Assembly: GCF_004118285.1 (NCBI RefSeq)
Contig: NZ_SDHY01000002.1
Coordinates: 310,001-374,000 of the forward strand
Length of the DNA: 64,000 nt
Direction: 5' to 3'
Origin: Aquirufa rosea
GTDB taxonomy: Bacteria; Bacteroidota; Bacteroidia; Cytophagales; Spirosomataceae
Part shown: positions 1 through 9,486 of the stretch, one piece after another
Layout of the letters: each line of letters starts with the position of its first letter
Position numbering within the stretch: the stretch's first letter is position 1
Translations under genes and position numbers: made by a program
The notes under the pieces: model-generated
Databases searched by the model: none
What the model was told of the DNA's origin: nothing
What the model saw: only the letters and a program-made list of their open reading frames with translations

Positions 1-26
1 CGCGGAGTTTTTACGAGGCTACTCGT

Positions 27-1025
27 TTATCCTTTGATTTTTCTTTGCCATTTACCCAATGGAAAAAAATAGCCGGTCGTTCCGCACTGTACATAAGCCC
101 ATTGCTCCTGCAAATTGACATGAATCCTAGGTTTAGGATCCTGCTGATATAGTTTTATCCAATCTTGGGCACTGGGAGGCACAGGCATAGCATATTGACA
201 TAGGCAGGCTTGATTTAATCGAAACTCATTCATGGCTTCCAATAAATCTTGGGTATCTTGGACCAAATCTTCTCTCCCTATATTAGCCTTTTGCTCATAA
301 ATTAATTCATAATTACTTTTAAAATGTTCAAATTCAAAAGCTAAATTAGGATGCTGTCGGAGTAGTGCCGCTGAATTTTTAAAAGCTTGAATATGTCCCA
401 AATCTGGGAATCCAATAAAATCTCCTCCCCAAAAAAGCCCCAATTCTTTGGCCAAAGCGCCCATTTGATCATACATGGGCCCTCTTTTCAAATACCGTTT
501 TTTCCTGTAGATGGCTACATCGGCAGCCAGGCTAAAATTATGCATAGAAAGAGCAATTTTGGAACGACCTCGCTTTTGTAACAATCCTTGTTGAGCCAAG
601 GACCTTGTTTCAGACGAATAGCGCATGCGATAATACCTGAATTTAAATTTTGCATTTAAACTATCTTTCAAGGATTGAAATAATTGGATATCATCGACTA
701 ATTCCAAAGCCCAAAAGGCCGTCAAATCTGGCTTATCAATGAGCAATCGCTGAGCAAGGTACTCATCCACTTGTCCACCCATTCTAAAGGTACTATCTGC
801 TTGATAGGTTTTTTCTGAACGTTGACCCGAGGTATTTTCTAGAATTAAGGTCAAATTTTGAATGGGCAACATCCTATCCAGACTATCTTGCTGCGCGTAC
901 ATCCAAACTAAGTCTTTCCATGAAAGACTATCGATTCGACTGACCTGACAAGTTCGAAGGACAGATTGTGCCAAGCTCGCGTAAGTTGATATACATAAGA
1001 CTATCAAAAGCCCTATTTTACGCAT
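27..1025 (-). CDS. M15-family (VanY/endolysin-like) peptidase, exported
   Basis: Probable zinc peptidase acting on peptidoglycan peptides outside the cytoplasm. A signal peptide of about 20 residues ends in SLAQ. The C-terminal half carries the M15 pattern: SMHNFSLAAD (H162, D169), then LFWGGDF and FPDLGHIQ (D208, H211), which match the two zinc His, the zinc Asp and the acidic residue before the last His. Residues 21-150 match nothing I recognise. The start at 1025 is preferred over 1037 because it begins the signal peptide and avoids overlap with the stop of the upstream LysM gene. It is last in the purK-purE-LysM run, and the LysM neighbour fits a wall-related role. The substrate bond is inferred from the family only. 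Confidence 0.72.
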   Translation of the reverse strand: MRKIGLLIVLCISTYASLAQSVLRTCQVSRIDSLSWKDLVWMYAQQDSLDRMLPIQNLTLILENTSGQRSEKTYQADSTFRMGGQVDEYLAQRLLIDKPDLTAFWALELVDDIQLFQSLKDSLNAKFKFRYYRMRYSSETRSLAQQGLLQKRGRSKIALSMHNFSLAADVAIYRKKRYLKRGPMYDQMGALAKELGLFWGGDFIGFPDLGHIQAFKNSAALLRQHPNLAFEFEHFKSNYELIYEQKANIGREDLVQDTQDLLEAMNEFRLNQACLCQYAMPVPPSAQDWIKLYQQDPKPRIHVNLQEQWAYVQCGTTGYFFPLGKWQRKIKG

Positions 1026-1036
1026 ACTGCACCACA

Positions 1037-1690
1037 TTAATGTAGAGGAATAATCAATTGTTCCCCACGCAAGGTGACATCTTGATCCTTGTGATTTACC
1101 TCCATCAAGGATTTTTTAGTTACCCCGTATTTTGCTGCCACTACCCGAAGAACATCTCCTGGACCTACGGTGTGAATGGCTTTAATTTTGACGTTCAACC
1201 TCGTTACACCCACTTTGATTCCGTTCGGATCTACTCCAGGATTAAGAGCTTTTAATTGGTCTGGCTTTAATCCAAATCGATTGGCAATACCGAAAAAAGT
1301 CTCCCCTTTTTCCACTGTATAGCTATGACTTTTGCCACCAAGATCTTTCACGGCTTCAGTATCAGGAACCTTCTCGGCTTCCGCCTCCTTTTTTTGCTCC
1401 TCTAATTCCTTCTCAGCACTAGAAATGGCCAATTCGGCATTAGGACTAGGGTTTGCAGGCACTGTATCCTCAGCGGATTCAACGATAACTGGAGTTGGAT
1501 CCTCTAATAAAGATTCATTCTCCTCCAATTTAAGCTTCTCAGCTTTGACCAATTCTTCAGATTTAGGGCTCAAAAAATGCTCGTAACCTACCAGCATTAA
1601 TCCCAACAAAGTCACCAATAATATCAAAAGAGTGATTAAAGGGAGCTTCGAAGAAGAACTATCTTTGATAAATGAAAAAGGATTTTTCAT
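1037..1690 (-). CDS. Membrane-anchored protein with two LysM domains
   Basis: Single-pass membrane protein of 217 residues with a periplasmic peptidoglycan-binding tail. A hydrophobic segment spans about residues 16-36. A Glu/Lys/Pro-rich linker (about 40-120) follows, then two LysM domains at about 123-168 (HSYTVEKGETFFGIANRFG) and 172-216 (HTVGPGDVLRVVAAKYGV). LysM modules bind N-acetylglucosamine-containing glycans. It lies 3 bp after purE and about 11 bp before the M15 peptidase, so the two wall genes are probably co-transcribed. No catalytic domain is visible, so it may be a scaffold. Confidence 0.8.
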   Translation of the reverse strand: MKNPFSFIKDSSSSKLPLITLLILLVTLLGLMLVGYEHFLSPKSEELVKAEKLKLEENESLLEDPTPVIVESAEDTVPANPSPNAELAISSAEKELEEQKKEAEAEKVPDTEAVKDLGGKSHSYTVEKGETFFGIANRFGLKPDQLKALNPGVDPNGIKVGVTRLNVKIKAIHTVGPGDVLRVVAAKYGVTKKSLMEVNHKDQDVTLRGEQLIIPLH

Positions 1691-1693
1691 GAA

Positions 1694-2182
1694 TTACTTC
1701 CAATTTGATTTAGTCTGTTGGCTCATTTCAGCCACCTTTTCTACCAATTCTTGCTTGTATGTCTCTAACTTATGAGCCAAAGCTTCATCTGCAATGGCTA
1801 GCATTTGAATCGCCAAAATACCTGCGTTCTTGGAAGCATTTAGTGCTACAGTAGCCACGGGTACTCCATTAGGCATTTGCAAAATAGATAAAACAGAATC
1901 CCATCCATCAATGGAATTGGAGGATTTTACAGGCACACCTATCACGGGCAAAATAGTAGCTGAAGCCACCATACCCGGTAAATGAGCGGCACCACCAGCT
2001 CCCGCTATGATCACCTTCACTCCACGCTCTTTAGCCGTTTGTGCGTATTGAAGCATCTTTACCGGTGTTCTATGGGCAGATACAATATCCACTTCATAAG
2101 CAACACCAAATGACTGACAGATATCGATCGCATCTTGCATGACCGAAAGATCTGAACTACTACCCATGATAATTCCTACCAT
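1694..2182 (-). CDS. purE: N5-carboxyaminoimidazole ribonucleotide mutase PurE (class I)
   Basis: Converts N5-CAIR to CAIR in purine synthesis, using the product of PurK encoded just upstream. At 162 residues it has the usual class I PurE length. It shows the phosphate-binding GSSSDLSVM near the N-terminus, the SAHRTP motif with the catalytic His near residue 37, and the [12 protein letters not shown] loop. It is 18 bp downstream of purK, the classic pair. The start at 2182 is followed directly by the first beta strand ([10 protein letters not shown]), so no extension is needed. Confidence 0.96.
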   Translation of the reverse strand: MVGIIMGSSSDLSVMQDAIDICQSFGVAYEVDIVSAHRTPVKMLQYAQTAKERGVKVIIAGAGGAAHLPGMVASATILPVIGVPVKSSNSIDGWDSVLSILQMPNGVPVATVALNASKNAGILAIQMLAIADEALAHKLETYKQELVEKVAEMSQQTKSNWK

Positions 2183-2200
2183 ACCTAAAATTATTGCTTC

Positions 2201-3334
2201 TTAACTGATGACACGAATGATATTTTTAACTTGATTGGCCTTTTCTTCCACGGCTTCTCTACTCTCTGCGATAATACTTACATGCCCCATTTTACGAAAA
2301 GGTTTAGTTATCTTTTTCCCATATAAAAATGGAAAAACTCCCGGAATAGCCAACGCCTCCGAAAGTCCTTCATACTTTACTTTTCCAGTATGACCAGGCT
2401 CCCCTAACAAATTCAACATGCCCGCAAATACGGAGGTGGAGGTATCTCCCAAGGGAAGTCCCGCAATCGCCCGTAAATGCTGCTCGTACTGGGAGGTCAT
2501 ATTGGCTCGAATGGTCTGATGGCCTGAATTATGTGGACGAGGAGCGACCTCATTGATTAACACCTGTCCATCCTTGGTCAAAAACATCTCTACGGCTAAC
2601 AAACCCACCATTTTCATTTCCTGAATCAACCTGGTAGCTATGTCCACTGCTTGCTTTTCAACATCTTCCGAAATGGCTGCTGGAGAAATTAAAAACTCCA
2701 CCAAATTTTGAACAGGATGAAATACCATTTCTACTGTGGGGAAAGCCTTGACTTCACCATGTATGTTTCTAGCTACAATAACAGCCAATTCTTTCTCAAA
2801 TTCTACCGCCTTTTCCAATAAACCTGGGGCATCAAATCCATCTGATATTTGGCCCTCATGGGCAATCAGCTGAACTCCCTTTCCATCGTAGCCTCCTTTT
2901 CCTAGCTTCTGATAGGCCGGCAGAAAATCGATATGCTCTTTGATTTCCTCTCTGGATTCTATCAATCTAAAGTCAGCTGTAGGGAAACCATATTGTTGAA
3001 AAAACTGCTTTTGGGTTCTTTTATCTTGAATCATGCGAAGCAAATGTGGCTGAGGAAAAACTTGCTTCCCTTCTGCTTCTAATTTCTCCAAGGCATCGAT
3101 ATTTACATGCTCGATCTCAATACTAATCAGGTCATAGAATTGACCAAATTGATATACGGTATCAAAATCCTGAAAAGAGCCCTGTTTGAATTCATAAGCC
3201 AAACGATGGCAAGGCGCCTCAGAATCTGGATCTAGGCAGGAAATTTGAAAATCTAAATCTACCCCTGCCTGTAAGAGCATACGCCCTAACTGTCCTCCTC
3301 CTAATAATCCGATTTTTGGCAAGTCTCGATACAT
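2201..3334 (-). CDS. purK: 5-(carboxyamino)imidazole ribonucleotide synthase PurK
   Basis: ATP-grasp enzyme of 377 residues that makes N5-CAIR from AIR, bicarbonate and ATP. The N-terminus KIGLLGGGQLGRMLLQAG is the PurK signature. The ATP-grasp core includes the GKGGYDGKGVQ loop, EVAPRPHNSGH carries metal-binding residues, and ANMTSQYEQHLRA is typical of the C-terminal part. It is first in a run with purE, a LysM protein and an M15 peptidase. The 93-bp gap to the divergent DUF6580 gene should hold both promoters, but I see no perfect TAnnTTTG for purK. Confidence 0.96.
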   Translation of the reverse strand: MYRDLPKIGLLGGGQLGRMLLQAGVDLDFQISCLDPDSEAPCHRLAYEFKQGSFQDFDTVYQFGQFYDLISIEIEHVNIDALEKLEAEGKQVFPQPHLLRMIQDKRTQKQFFQQYGFPTADFRLIESREEIKEHIDFLPAYQKLGKGGYDGKGVQLIAHEGQISDGFDAPGLLEKAVEFEKELAVIVARNIHGEVKAFPTVEMVFHPVQNLVEFLISPAAISEDVEKQAVDIATRLIQEMKMVGLLAVEMFLTKDGQVLINEVAPRPHNSGHQTIRANMTSQYEQHLRAIAGLPLGDTSTSVFAGMLNLLGEPGHTGKVKYEGLSEALAIPGVFPFLYGKKITKPFRKMGHVSIIAESREAVEEKANQVKNIIRVIS

Positions 3335-3427
3335 AAATTCTATTCGAATAGATAAAATTACGGCTTTTGTTTTACCTTTGGAAATTATTTTCTTTGTCCC
3401 AATTAGATTCTTACAAATTTTAAGGTA

Positions 3428-4012
3428 ATGTCGAAAAGAACGCTCACCCTTATTTGCATTTTATTACTAGCTGTGGCTAGTCGACTTTTAATCTTAGCAG
3501 GACCCGCTTGGGCAAATTTTTCTCCCATTACTTCCATGGCCCTATTTGCTGGTGCTTATTTTAGTTCTAGAACCGCTGCCATCTCTTGGACCATTTTGAG
3601 TATTTGGTTGGCGAATTTGGTATTAAATAATCTTGTTTACCCACAGTATTATCAAGGATTTTCCTTCGGATTCGCCCCAGTTCACATGGCTTTGTTCGTG
3701 GGTATTTCAATGGTGGGTTCTTACATGCTGAAAAATAGAATCACAGTGCTAAACTTCCTAGGTTCCAATCTTATGGTGGTGATAGGTTTCTTTTTACTTT
3801 CCAACTTTACTGTATGGTTAAATTTACCTTCTTGGGGAACTGCAATTGTGGGAGATGAATTAGTATATTCCAAAGATTGGAACGGTCTTATGCAATGTTA
3901 TGCCATGGGCCTACCATTTCTAAAAAATAGCCTGATTAGCCAATTCCTATTCTCTGGGATTTTATTTGGAGGTTTTGAGTTACTCAAAAAACAAATTCCA
4001 GTATTGCGCTAA
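3428..4012 (+). CDS. DUF6580-family integral membrane protein
   Basis: A 194-residue hydrophobic protein with about five to six predicted membrane segments. It resembles the DUF6580 family, for which a transport role has been suggested but not shown. The conserved-looking N-terminal stretch ANFSPITSMALFAGAYF and the later NFTVWL are the features I recognise. It is a single gene divergent from purK, and its stop codon lies 2 bp before a strong hairpin shared with the convergent amidohydrolase. The function is unknown. Confidence 0.7.
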   Translation: MSKRTLTLICILLLAVASRLLILAGPAWANFSPITSMALFAGAYFSSRTAAISWTILSIWLANLVLNNLVYPQYYQGFSFGFAPVHMALFVGISMVGSYMLKNRITVLNFLGSNLMVVIGFFLLSNFTVWLNLPSWGTAIVGDELVYSKDWNGLMQCYAMGLPFLKNSLISQFLFSGILFGGFELLKKQIPVLR

Positions 4013-4013
4013 A

Positions 4014-4046
4014 ACAAGAATGAATAGGCAGGCTATTCATTCTTGT
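4014..4046. terminator. Hairpin between convergent DUF6580 and amidohydrolase genes
   Basis: Perfect 14-bp inverted repeat: left arm 4014-4027, loop GCAGG, right arm 4033-4046. On the minus strand it is followed by TTTT, so it looks like the amidohydrolase terminator. The plus side has no U-tract. The right arm includes the stop and last codons of the amidohydrolase, so the coding end doubles as half of the hairpin. Confidence 0.75.
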
Positions 4047-5304
4047 ACACTTTGCCATCCTTCATGACAAATTTCACTTTACTCATCGATTGAATCGTCT
4101 CGGCAGGATTTCCATCCACAGCGATGATATCAGCCCATTTTCCTGGTTCAATAGACCCCAACATATCACTTTGACCTAATAAATCCGCGGCATTTACTGT
4201 GGCAGTTTGTATTGTTTCTAATGCTGGCATTCCTGCTTCATGCATCAGTTCAAATTCACGAGCGTTCTTACCGTGACCAAATACACCAGCATCTGTCCCA
4301 AATGCAATTTTAACACCTGCCTTATAAGCTTTACCAAAAGTAGATTGAATCATAGGACCTATCGCTAAGGCTTTTGCACGAACCATTTCAGGATAGTAAT
4401 TAGGAATTTTTGCCGAGTCCGCAGTAGATCTACCTGCAATCACAGTAGGCACATAATAGGTGCCATGCTTTTTCATTAATTCCATGATTTCATCTGTCAT
4501 AAAAGTTCCATGTTCAATGGAATTTACCCCGCCCAAAACGGCCCGTTTTATACCTTCTGCTCCATGCGCATGAGCAGCCACTTTAAATCCATAGTCCTTA
4601 GCTGTTTGAACTATGGCTTGCACCTCTTCTACCGTAAATTGTGCTCCCATGCCATCTTTAGCATAACTTAAAACTCCCCCAGTAGAAGCTATTTTAATGA
4701 CATCTGATCCTTCTTTATACCGTTGTCTTACGGCTTTGCGAGCTTCATCAACTCCGTTTATTACCCCTTCATCAGGGCCTAAATCTTTGGTGAAATATTG
4801 ATTTACGCCGTTAGTTCCGTCCATATGTCCACCCGTAGTAGAAATGGCTACTCCAGCAGCAAATATTCTGGGCCCCTCTACTAAACCACTATTAATAGCA
4901 TTTCTTAAACTAATACTAATCAATCCACCCAAGTCGCGAACTGTGGTAAATCCTGCCATCAGATTTTTCTTTCCAAAAACTAAAGCTTGATAGGCCTGAT
5001 CTCCTGGATTCTTAACAAATTTATCCAGGTAGGCATTGGGATTGGTTTCACTTCTCAAATGAACATGCATATCAATCAATCCAGGCATGACTGTTCTATT
5101 TTTCAAATCAATAACTTGATCACCTTTTTCTGGATTAATATAACCAGATGAAACACTTATAATCTTTTTCCCCTGTACCGTGATGGACATTTTTGGCCAA
5201 ACCTTCAATGTTTTCACATCGATAAAATTTCCACAATGAATAATGGTTTTTTGAGCAAGAATAGGCTGAACTGCCCACAAAAGAATCAGTAGAATTTTTT
5301 TCAT
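4033..5304 (-). CDS. Exported amidohydrolase (imidazolonepropionase/prolidase-like)
   Basis: Metal-dependent hydrolase of the amidohydrolase superfamily, 423 residues, with a signal peptide (MKKILLILLWAVQPILAQ). It shows the metal-binding HVH in LIDMHVHLRSE, a putative carbamylated-Lys region (SDVIKIASTGG), His ligands in AAHAHGAEG and NSIEHGTFM, and the catalytic Asp in FGTDAGVFGHG. Related periplasmic enzymes cleave Xaa-Pro or other peptides or cyclic amides, but the substrate cannot be read from the sequence. It is a single gene between the shared 4014-4046 hairpin and a repeat-rich leader side. I see no clear promoter. Confidence 0.85.
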   Translation of the reverse strand: MKKILLILLWAVQPILAQKTIIHCGNFIDVKTLKVWPKMSITVQGKKIISVSSGYINPEKGDQVIDLKNRTVMPGLIDMHVHLRSETNPNAYLDKFVKNPGDQAYQALVFGKKNLMAGFTTVRDLGGLISISLRNAINSGLVEGPRIFAAGVAISTTGGHMDGTNGVNQYFTKDLGPDEGVINGVDEARKAVRQRYKEGSDVIKIASTGGVLSYAKDGMGAQFTVEEVQAIVQTAKDYGFKVAAHAHGAEGIKRAVLGGVNSIEHGTFMTDEIMELMKKHGTYYVPTVIAGRSTADSAKIPNYYPEMVRAKALAIGPMIQSTFGKAYKAGVKIAFGTDAGVFGHGKNAREFELMHEAGMPALETIQTATVNAADLLGQSDMLGSIEPGKWADIIAVDGNPAETIQSMSKVKFVMKDGKVYKNE

Positions 5305-5340
5305 TCGTTGTTGATTTAGTGATGTCGTAATTTATGCAAA

Positions 5341-5414
5341 TACCTTGTTGATACCCTGTGTACCTTGTTGTTACCTAGTCGTTGCCTTACTGTTGCCTTG
5401 TTGCTACCTTGTAG
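5341..5414 (+). repeat. Degenerate 11-bp tandem repeat, seven units
   Basis: Seven consecutive copies of a unit close to TACCTTGTTGT start at 5341, 5352, 5361, 5372, 5383, 5394 and 5405. All are 11 bp except the second (9 bp) and the last (10 bp). It sits between the amidohydrolase start and the aroA end and runs straight into the palindrome at 5413. A short open frame across it is a by-product of the repeat. The function is unknown. Confidence 0.75.
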
Positions 5415-5445
5415 ATTTGACAACCTTCCAAAGGTTGTCAAATCT
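5413..5445. repeat. 33-bp REP-like palindrome
   Basis: Perfect inverted repeat with 15-bp arms AGATTTGACAACCTT and AAGGTTGTCAAATCT around a CCA loop. It has the same overall length as the two palindromes flanking the RAYT gene at 52 kb and reuses their GTCAA and AAGGTT blocks in a different order. It lies about 50 bp beyond the aroA stop. It could serve as a transcript end or as a dispersed repeat unit, but there is no U-tract on either side. Confidence 0.8.
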
Positions 5446-5495
5446 AAGTGGAAATCGCGCAATTCTGATGTATTCTGAAAAAAAATCCAGTATAC

Positions 5496-6737
5496 TTATT
5501 GCTTCGAATCCAATATTTTATCCACATGTGACCAAAAGCTAGGGTAAGATTTAGCCACTACCCCTGGTTCATGAATCACGATTTCTTGAAGCAAGCCTAA
5601 TGGTGCAAAGGCCATCGCCATACGATGGTCATCGTAAGTTTCAAATTCAGGAACTGATTTGCTTTCTGCTCGTTTCGAGCTTGTCAACTCATACCTCAGG
5701 CAAGACTCCACCTCCACTAATTGAGCGCCAATTTTACGTAGTTCTTGTTGCAAGGCAAAAACCCGGTCTGTTTCTTTCACTTTTAAGGATTCTATTCCCA
5801 ATAGGGTGAGGTGAATATTTTTTGCTGCAGCTACTACGCAAATTGTTTGGGCCAAATCCGGACAATCCGTAAAATCCCAGGTCAAGCTAGATTTAGCATT
5901 TATTTTAGTCAACAAGAATCCTCTACCCGTGTAAGTACTTTTTACACCCATCTCTGCCATAATATGTTGAATGGCGGAATCCCCTTGTAAAGAATTCTCT
6001 TTTAAACCCAAAAGCTCCAATGAACTATCTTCAAAAGGCGACAATGCAACCATGGAATACCAATAACTGGCACCAGACCAGTCTGATTCCACAGCAAAAG
6101 GATGAACTTGATATTTTTGTGGAGGAATGTTGATCATTGCTCTATTCCAATCCACTTCAGCTTGAATACCGAAATGGCGCATTTGAGCTAAAGTCATTTC
6201 TATGTAGGGCTTAGATCCCAAAGAACCCCTAATTGTCAGTTCCAAACCATCCGGTAGCGAGGGTGCCAACATCAGGATAGCAGAAATAAACTGGGAACTT
6301 ACGTCTCCACGAATAGATAATTGCCTGTTACCAGCATATGTAAATCCATTCAACTGCATGGGCGGATAACCTTCCTGATTCAAATAACTAATATCTGCAC
6401 CCAAAGTCCTTAAAGCATCTACCAATATACCTATAGGTCGCTCACACATACGTGGAGTTCCTGTCATTTTTTTAGGTTGGCCCTTAATGGCATAATAAGC
6501 AGTCAAAAAGCGCATCGTGGTACCAGCATCCAATACATCCGCCACTTCCCCATTTTCTGACAATAAGCGTATCATTGTTTGAGTATCGCGGGCTTCAGCT
6601 AAATTGGAGAGATTGGACAAGTCCCCTCCCGCCAAAGCATTGATAATCAAAGCACGGTTACTTTCCGACTTAGAAGCGGGTAATGGTATAATTTCTTGAA
6701 AAGACTTTTTTCTCGGGAATAGGCGAATTTGACTCAA
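5496..6737 (-). CDS. aroA: 3-phosphoshikimate 1-carboxyvinyltransferase (EPSP synthase)
   Basis: Transfers enolpyruvate from PEP to shikimate-3-phosphate in the aromatic amino acid pathway. The 413-residue protein has PASKSESNRALIINALAGG, DAGTTMRFLTAYYA, GDVSSQFISAIL, the KETDR motif and the DDHRMAMAFA motif. The usual PGSKS and GNAGTAMR are altered to PASKS and DAGTTMR, which is within family variation but diverged. It is 12 bp downstream of mraY in the dcw-type operon, an unusual neighbour for a shikimate gene. Confidence 0.94.
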   Translation of the reverse strand: MSQIRLFPRKKSFQEIIPLPASKSESNRALIINALAGGDLSNLSNLAEARDTQTMIRLLSENGEVADVLDAGTTMRFLTAYYAIKGQPKKMTGTPRMCERPIGILVDALRTLGADISYLNQEGYPPMQLNGFTYAGNRQLSIRGDVSSQFISAILMLAPSLPDGLELTIRGSLGSKPYIEMTLAQMRHFGIQAEVDWNRAMINIPPQKYQVHPFAVESDWSGASYWYSMVALSPFEDSSLELLGLKENSLQGDSAIQHIMAEMGVKSTYTGRGFLLTKINAKSSLTWDFTDCPDLAQTICVVAAAKNIHLTLLGIESLKVKETDRVFALQQELRKIGAQLVEVESCLRYELTSSKRAESKSVPEFETYDDHRMAMAFAPLGLLQEIVIHEPGVVAKSYPSFWSHVDKILDSKQ

Positions 6738-6749
6738 AACGGAGGGTGC

Positions 6750-7961
6750 TTAGCGCAATTTTAATGTGACAAGTGAAATAACAGCCAAAATAATCCCCAC
6801 AATTAGAAAGCGGATGACAATTTTAGCCTCATGATAATTTTTCTTTTGAAAATGATGGTGCAAGGGAGACATTAGGAAGACGCGCCTACCCTCACCATAC
6901 TTTCGTTTGGTATATTTAAAATAGGCCACCTGAATGATAACAGATAGATTTTCTACCAAAAAGATTCCACATAATACGGGAATCAACATTTCTTTACGAA
7001 TAACGATAGCCAAGGTGGCTATCACACCACCCAGCATTAAACTTCCAGTATCTCCCATGAATACTTGAGCTGGATAGGCATTATACCACAAAAATCCTAT
7101 ACAGGCACCCACGAAAGCCGCACAAAATATGGCCAATTCACCTGAGTTAGGGATAAACATTACGTTTAAATACTGAGAGAAAACTTTATTTCCTGATACA
7201 TAGGCAAGAATGGCCAGAGTCAAACCTATGATTACAGAAGTTCCTGCTGCTAGGCCATCGAGTCCATCCGTAATATTGGCCCCATTTGAAACGGCCGTAA
7301 TAATGAAAATTACCACCAGAACATAAACTACCCAAACATAATGGTCTGGGATGAAGTCTGGCAATAACATATTATAATCAAACTGATTGTTTTTCAAAAA
7401 TGGAACCGTGGTCATCAAAGATTTGTGATCTGTAAAAGACTGAATAGTGGAACCATCCGCTAGTACACTGACTTTGGAAAACAATCGTACTTTAATATGC
7501 TCATTAAAATACATAGTCAAGCCCACAATGATACCTAAACCTATCTGACCTACGATTTTAAATCGTCCAGAAAGGCCGTCTTTATTCTTTTTAAAAACCT
7601 TGATATAATCATCGGCAAATCCGACAGCACCTAACCAGATAGCCGAAGTCAATAACAATACAATGTAAACGTTGGTAATTTTTGCAAAAAGTAGTGTGGG
7701 TATAATCAAAGACAAAAGAATGATAAACCCTCCCATAGTAGGGGTCCCCTTTTTCTGCATTTGACCTTCCAAACCTAAATCACGAATTTCTTCTCCAATT
7801 TGAAGGCGTTGCAAGCGGTAAATTACCGTCTTTCCCCAGATGGCCGCAATCCCAAGGGACGTAATAATGGCCATAAATACCCGAAATGAAATATATTGAA
7901 ATACCCCTGCGCCTGGAAGGTTCCATTGCTTATCTAAATAATCAAAGAGGTAATACAGCAT
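6750..7961 (-). CDS. mraY: Phospho-N-acetylmuramoyl-pentapeptide transferase MraY
   Basis: Membrane enzyme that moves phospho-MurNAc-pentapeptide to undecaprenyl phosphate, making lipid I. Conserved pieces are [49 protein letters not shown] and PLHHHFQKK, the catalytic DD and HHH motifs. At 403 residues it is longer than the E. coli enzyme. The extra length is a periplasmic-type insert at about residues 160-215, as is common in Bacteroidota. A 63-bp gap separates it from murE upstream. Confidence 0.97.
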   Translation of the reverse strand: MLYYLFDYLDKQWNLPGAGVFQYISFRVFMAIITSLGIAAIWGKTVIYRLQRLQIGEEIRDLGLEGQMQKKGTPTMGGFIILLSLIIPTLLFAKITNVYIVLLLTSAIWLGAVGFADDYIKVFKKNKDGLSGRFKIVGQIGLGIIVGLTMYFNEHIKVRLFSKVSVLADGSTIQSFTDHKSLMTTVPFLKNNQFDYNMLLPDFIPDHYVWVVYVLVVIFIITAVSNGANITDGLDGLAAGTSVIIGLTLAILAYVSGNKVFSQYLNVMFIPNSGELAIFCAAFVGACIGFLWYNAYPAQVFMGDTGSLMLGGVIATLAIVIRKEMLIPVLCGIFLVENLSVIIQVAYFKYTKRKYGEGRRVFLMSPLHHHFQKKNYHEAKIVIRFLIVGIILAVISLVTLKLR

Positions 7962-8024
7962 ACATATGGGTTTTTGGATCAGATATTAAAAGCAAAAATG
8001 CAAAATTTTACAGCTTTGTACAAA

Positions 8025-9485
8025 TTAATTCAAGGCTTCGAAAGCTTCTCTGATCACCTGTTTATCATCAAAATCATATTTCACACCTTGAATCTCTTGG
8101 TAGGTTTCATGACCTTTACCCGCTACTAAAATAATATCTCCAGCTTGGGCCAATTGGTGGATGGCGTAAAATATCCCCGCTTTTCGATCCACAATTCGAT
8201 TCATCTTAGCCTTTTCTTCCTGACTCAAACCTGCTTCCATTTGATCTAAAATCAATTCAGGATTTTCCTTCCTAGGATTATCGGATGTTAACACAAAAGC
8301 ATCTGAATATTTGGCCGCTAATGCTGCCATGATTGGTCTTTTACCCGCATCACGGTTTCCTCCACAACCTATTACAGTAATGATTTGCTGATGTTTATTA
8401 CGTATAGCTTGAATGGTTTTCAAAACATTTTCCAATGCATCAGGCGTGTGTGCATAATCGACTATGGCCATTTTATGTTGTTTGCCTGCCATTTGCTCAA
8501 AGCGCCCTGGTGCGGTTTTGAGGCTGGACAACTGTATCAACACTTCCATAGGATCTTCTCCCATGATTACGGCAGTGGAATAAATTGCCAATAAATTATA
8601 GGCATTAAATGTCCCTATAAGTTGAGCATGTACCTGATGACCATTGATATCCAACTGCAAACCAGCTATTCCATTACTTATGATCTTGGCCTTAAAATCT
8701 GCAGCATTTAACAAACCATAACTATATTTTTTAGCCTTGGTATTTTGTAACATGACCATACCTCGCTTATCATCCACATTGGTAAGGGCAAAGGCCTTTG
8801 AGGTCAATGCATCGAAAAATCCTTTCTTAGCTGCAATGTAGGCATCAAATGTCTCATGAAAATCCAAATGATCTCGAGTAATATTGGAAAAAATGGCCCC
8901 ATGAAACTCAACGGCAAAAATGCGCTTTTGAACCACCGCATGCGAACTAACCTCCATAAATACATGGGTGCAGCCCTCATCCTTCATTTCTTTCAGTAAT
9001 TCCTGTAAACTAAGCGAATCAGGCGTGGTATGTGTGGCAGGAATAACGCGGTCTTGAATCTTATTTTGAACCGTGGAAATTAAACCACAGCGGTGACCTA
9101 ATTTTCTAAACAACTCAAATAATAAGGTGACGCTAGTAGTTTTACCATTGGTTCCCGTAATACCTACCAATTTCAAGGATTTGGAGGGATGACCATAAAA
9201 TTCAGCTGCTGCTAAAGCCAAGGCCTCATTGGAATCTGCTACCTGTACACAAGTCACATCCGAAGGAATTTCAGTCGGTATTTGTTCCACCACCCAAGTT
9301 TTACATCCTTGCTCATATACTTGCGGCAAAAATTGATGGCCATCTACTTGAGTTCCTTTAATCGCAAAAAACAAAGAACCCTCTTTCGCCTTCCTAGAAT
9401 CAAAGCACAAACTTGCTACCGATTGTTCATTTCCCAATAAGTTGATTACTGGTATCGACTGAAATAAAGACTGAACAGATAACAT
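8025..9485 (-). CDS. murE: UDP-N-acetylmuramoyl-tripeptide synthetase MurE (DAP type)
   Basis: ATP-dependent ligase that adds the third amino acid to UDP-MurNAc-Ala-Glu. Visible are the ATP loop GITGTNGKTTS, the HTTPDS substrate motif, FSNITRDHLDFH, and SDNPRKENP near the C-terminus. The DNPR tetrapeptide marks enzymes that add meso-diaminopimelate, not lysine, so the peptidoglycan is probably DAP-type. The protein has 486 residues. It is 1 bp downstream of ftsI, so probably translationally coupled. Confidence 0.96.
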   Translation of the reverse strand: MLSVQSLFQSIPVINLLGNEQSVASLCFDSRKAKEGSLFFAIKGTQVDGHQFLPQVYEQGCKTWVVEQIPTEIPSDVTCVQVADSNEALALAAAEFYGHPSKSLKLVGITGTNGKTTSVTLLFELFRKLGHRCGLISTVQNKIQDRVIPATHTTPDSLSLQELLKEMKDEGCTHVFMEVSSHAVVQKRIFAVEFHGAIFSNITRDHLDFHETFDAYIAAKKGFFDALTSKAFALTNVDDKRGMVMLQNTKAKKYSYGLLNAADFKAKIISNGIAGLQLDINGHQVHAQLIGTFNAYNLLAIYSTAVIMGEDPMEVLIQLSSLKTAPGRFEQMAGKQHKMAIVDYAHTPDALENVLKTIQAIRNKHQQIITVIGCGGNRDAGKRPIMAALAAKYSDAFVLTSDNPRKENPELILDQMEAGLSQEEKAKMNRIVDRKAGIFYAIHQLAQAGDIILVAGKGHETYQEIQGVKYDFDDKQVIREAFEALN

Positions 9486-9486
9486 A

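Noticed and set aside
5341-5414. CRISPR array
   Set aside because: The units are about 11 bp and contiguous without spacers, and no cas genes lie nearby.
5345-5542. Open frame across the 11-bp repeat
   Set aside because: Its residues follow the repeat (CCYLV blocks), it crosses the palindrome and it runs into the end of aroA on the other strand. It is a repeat artefact.
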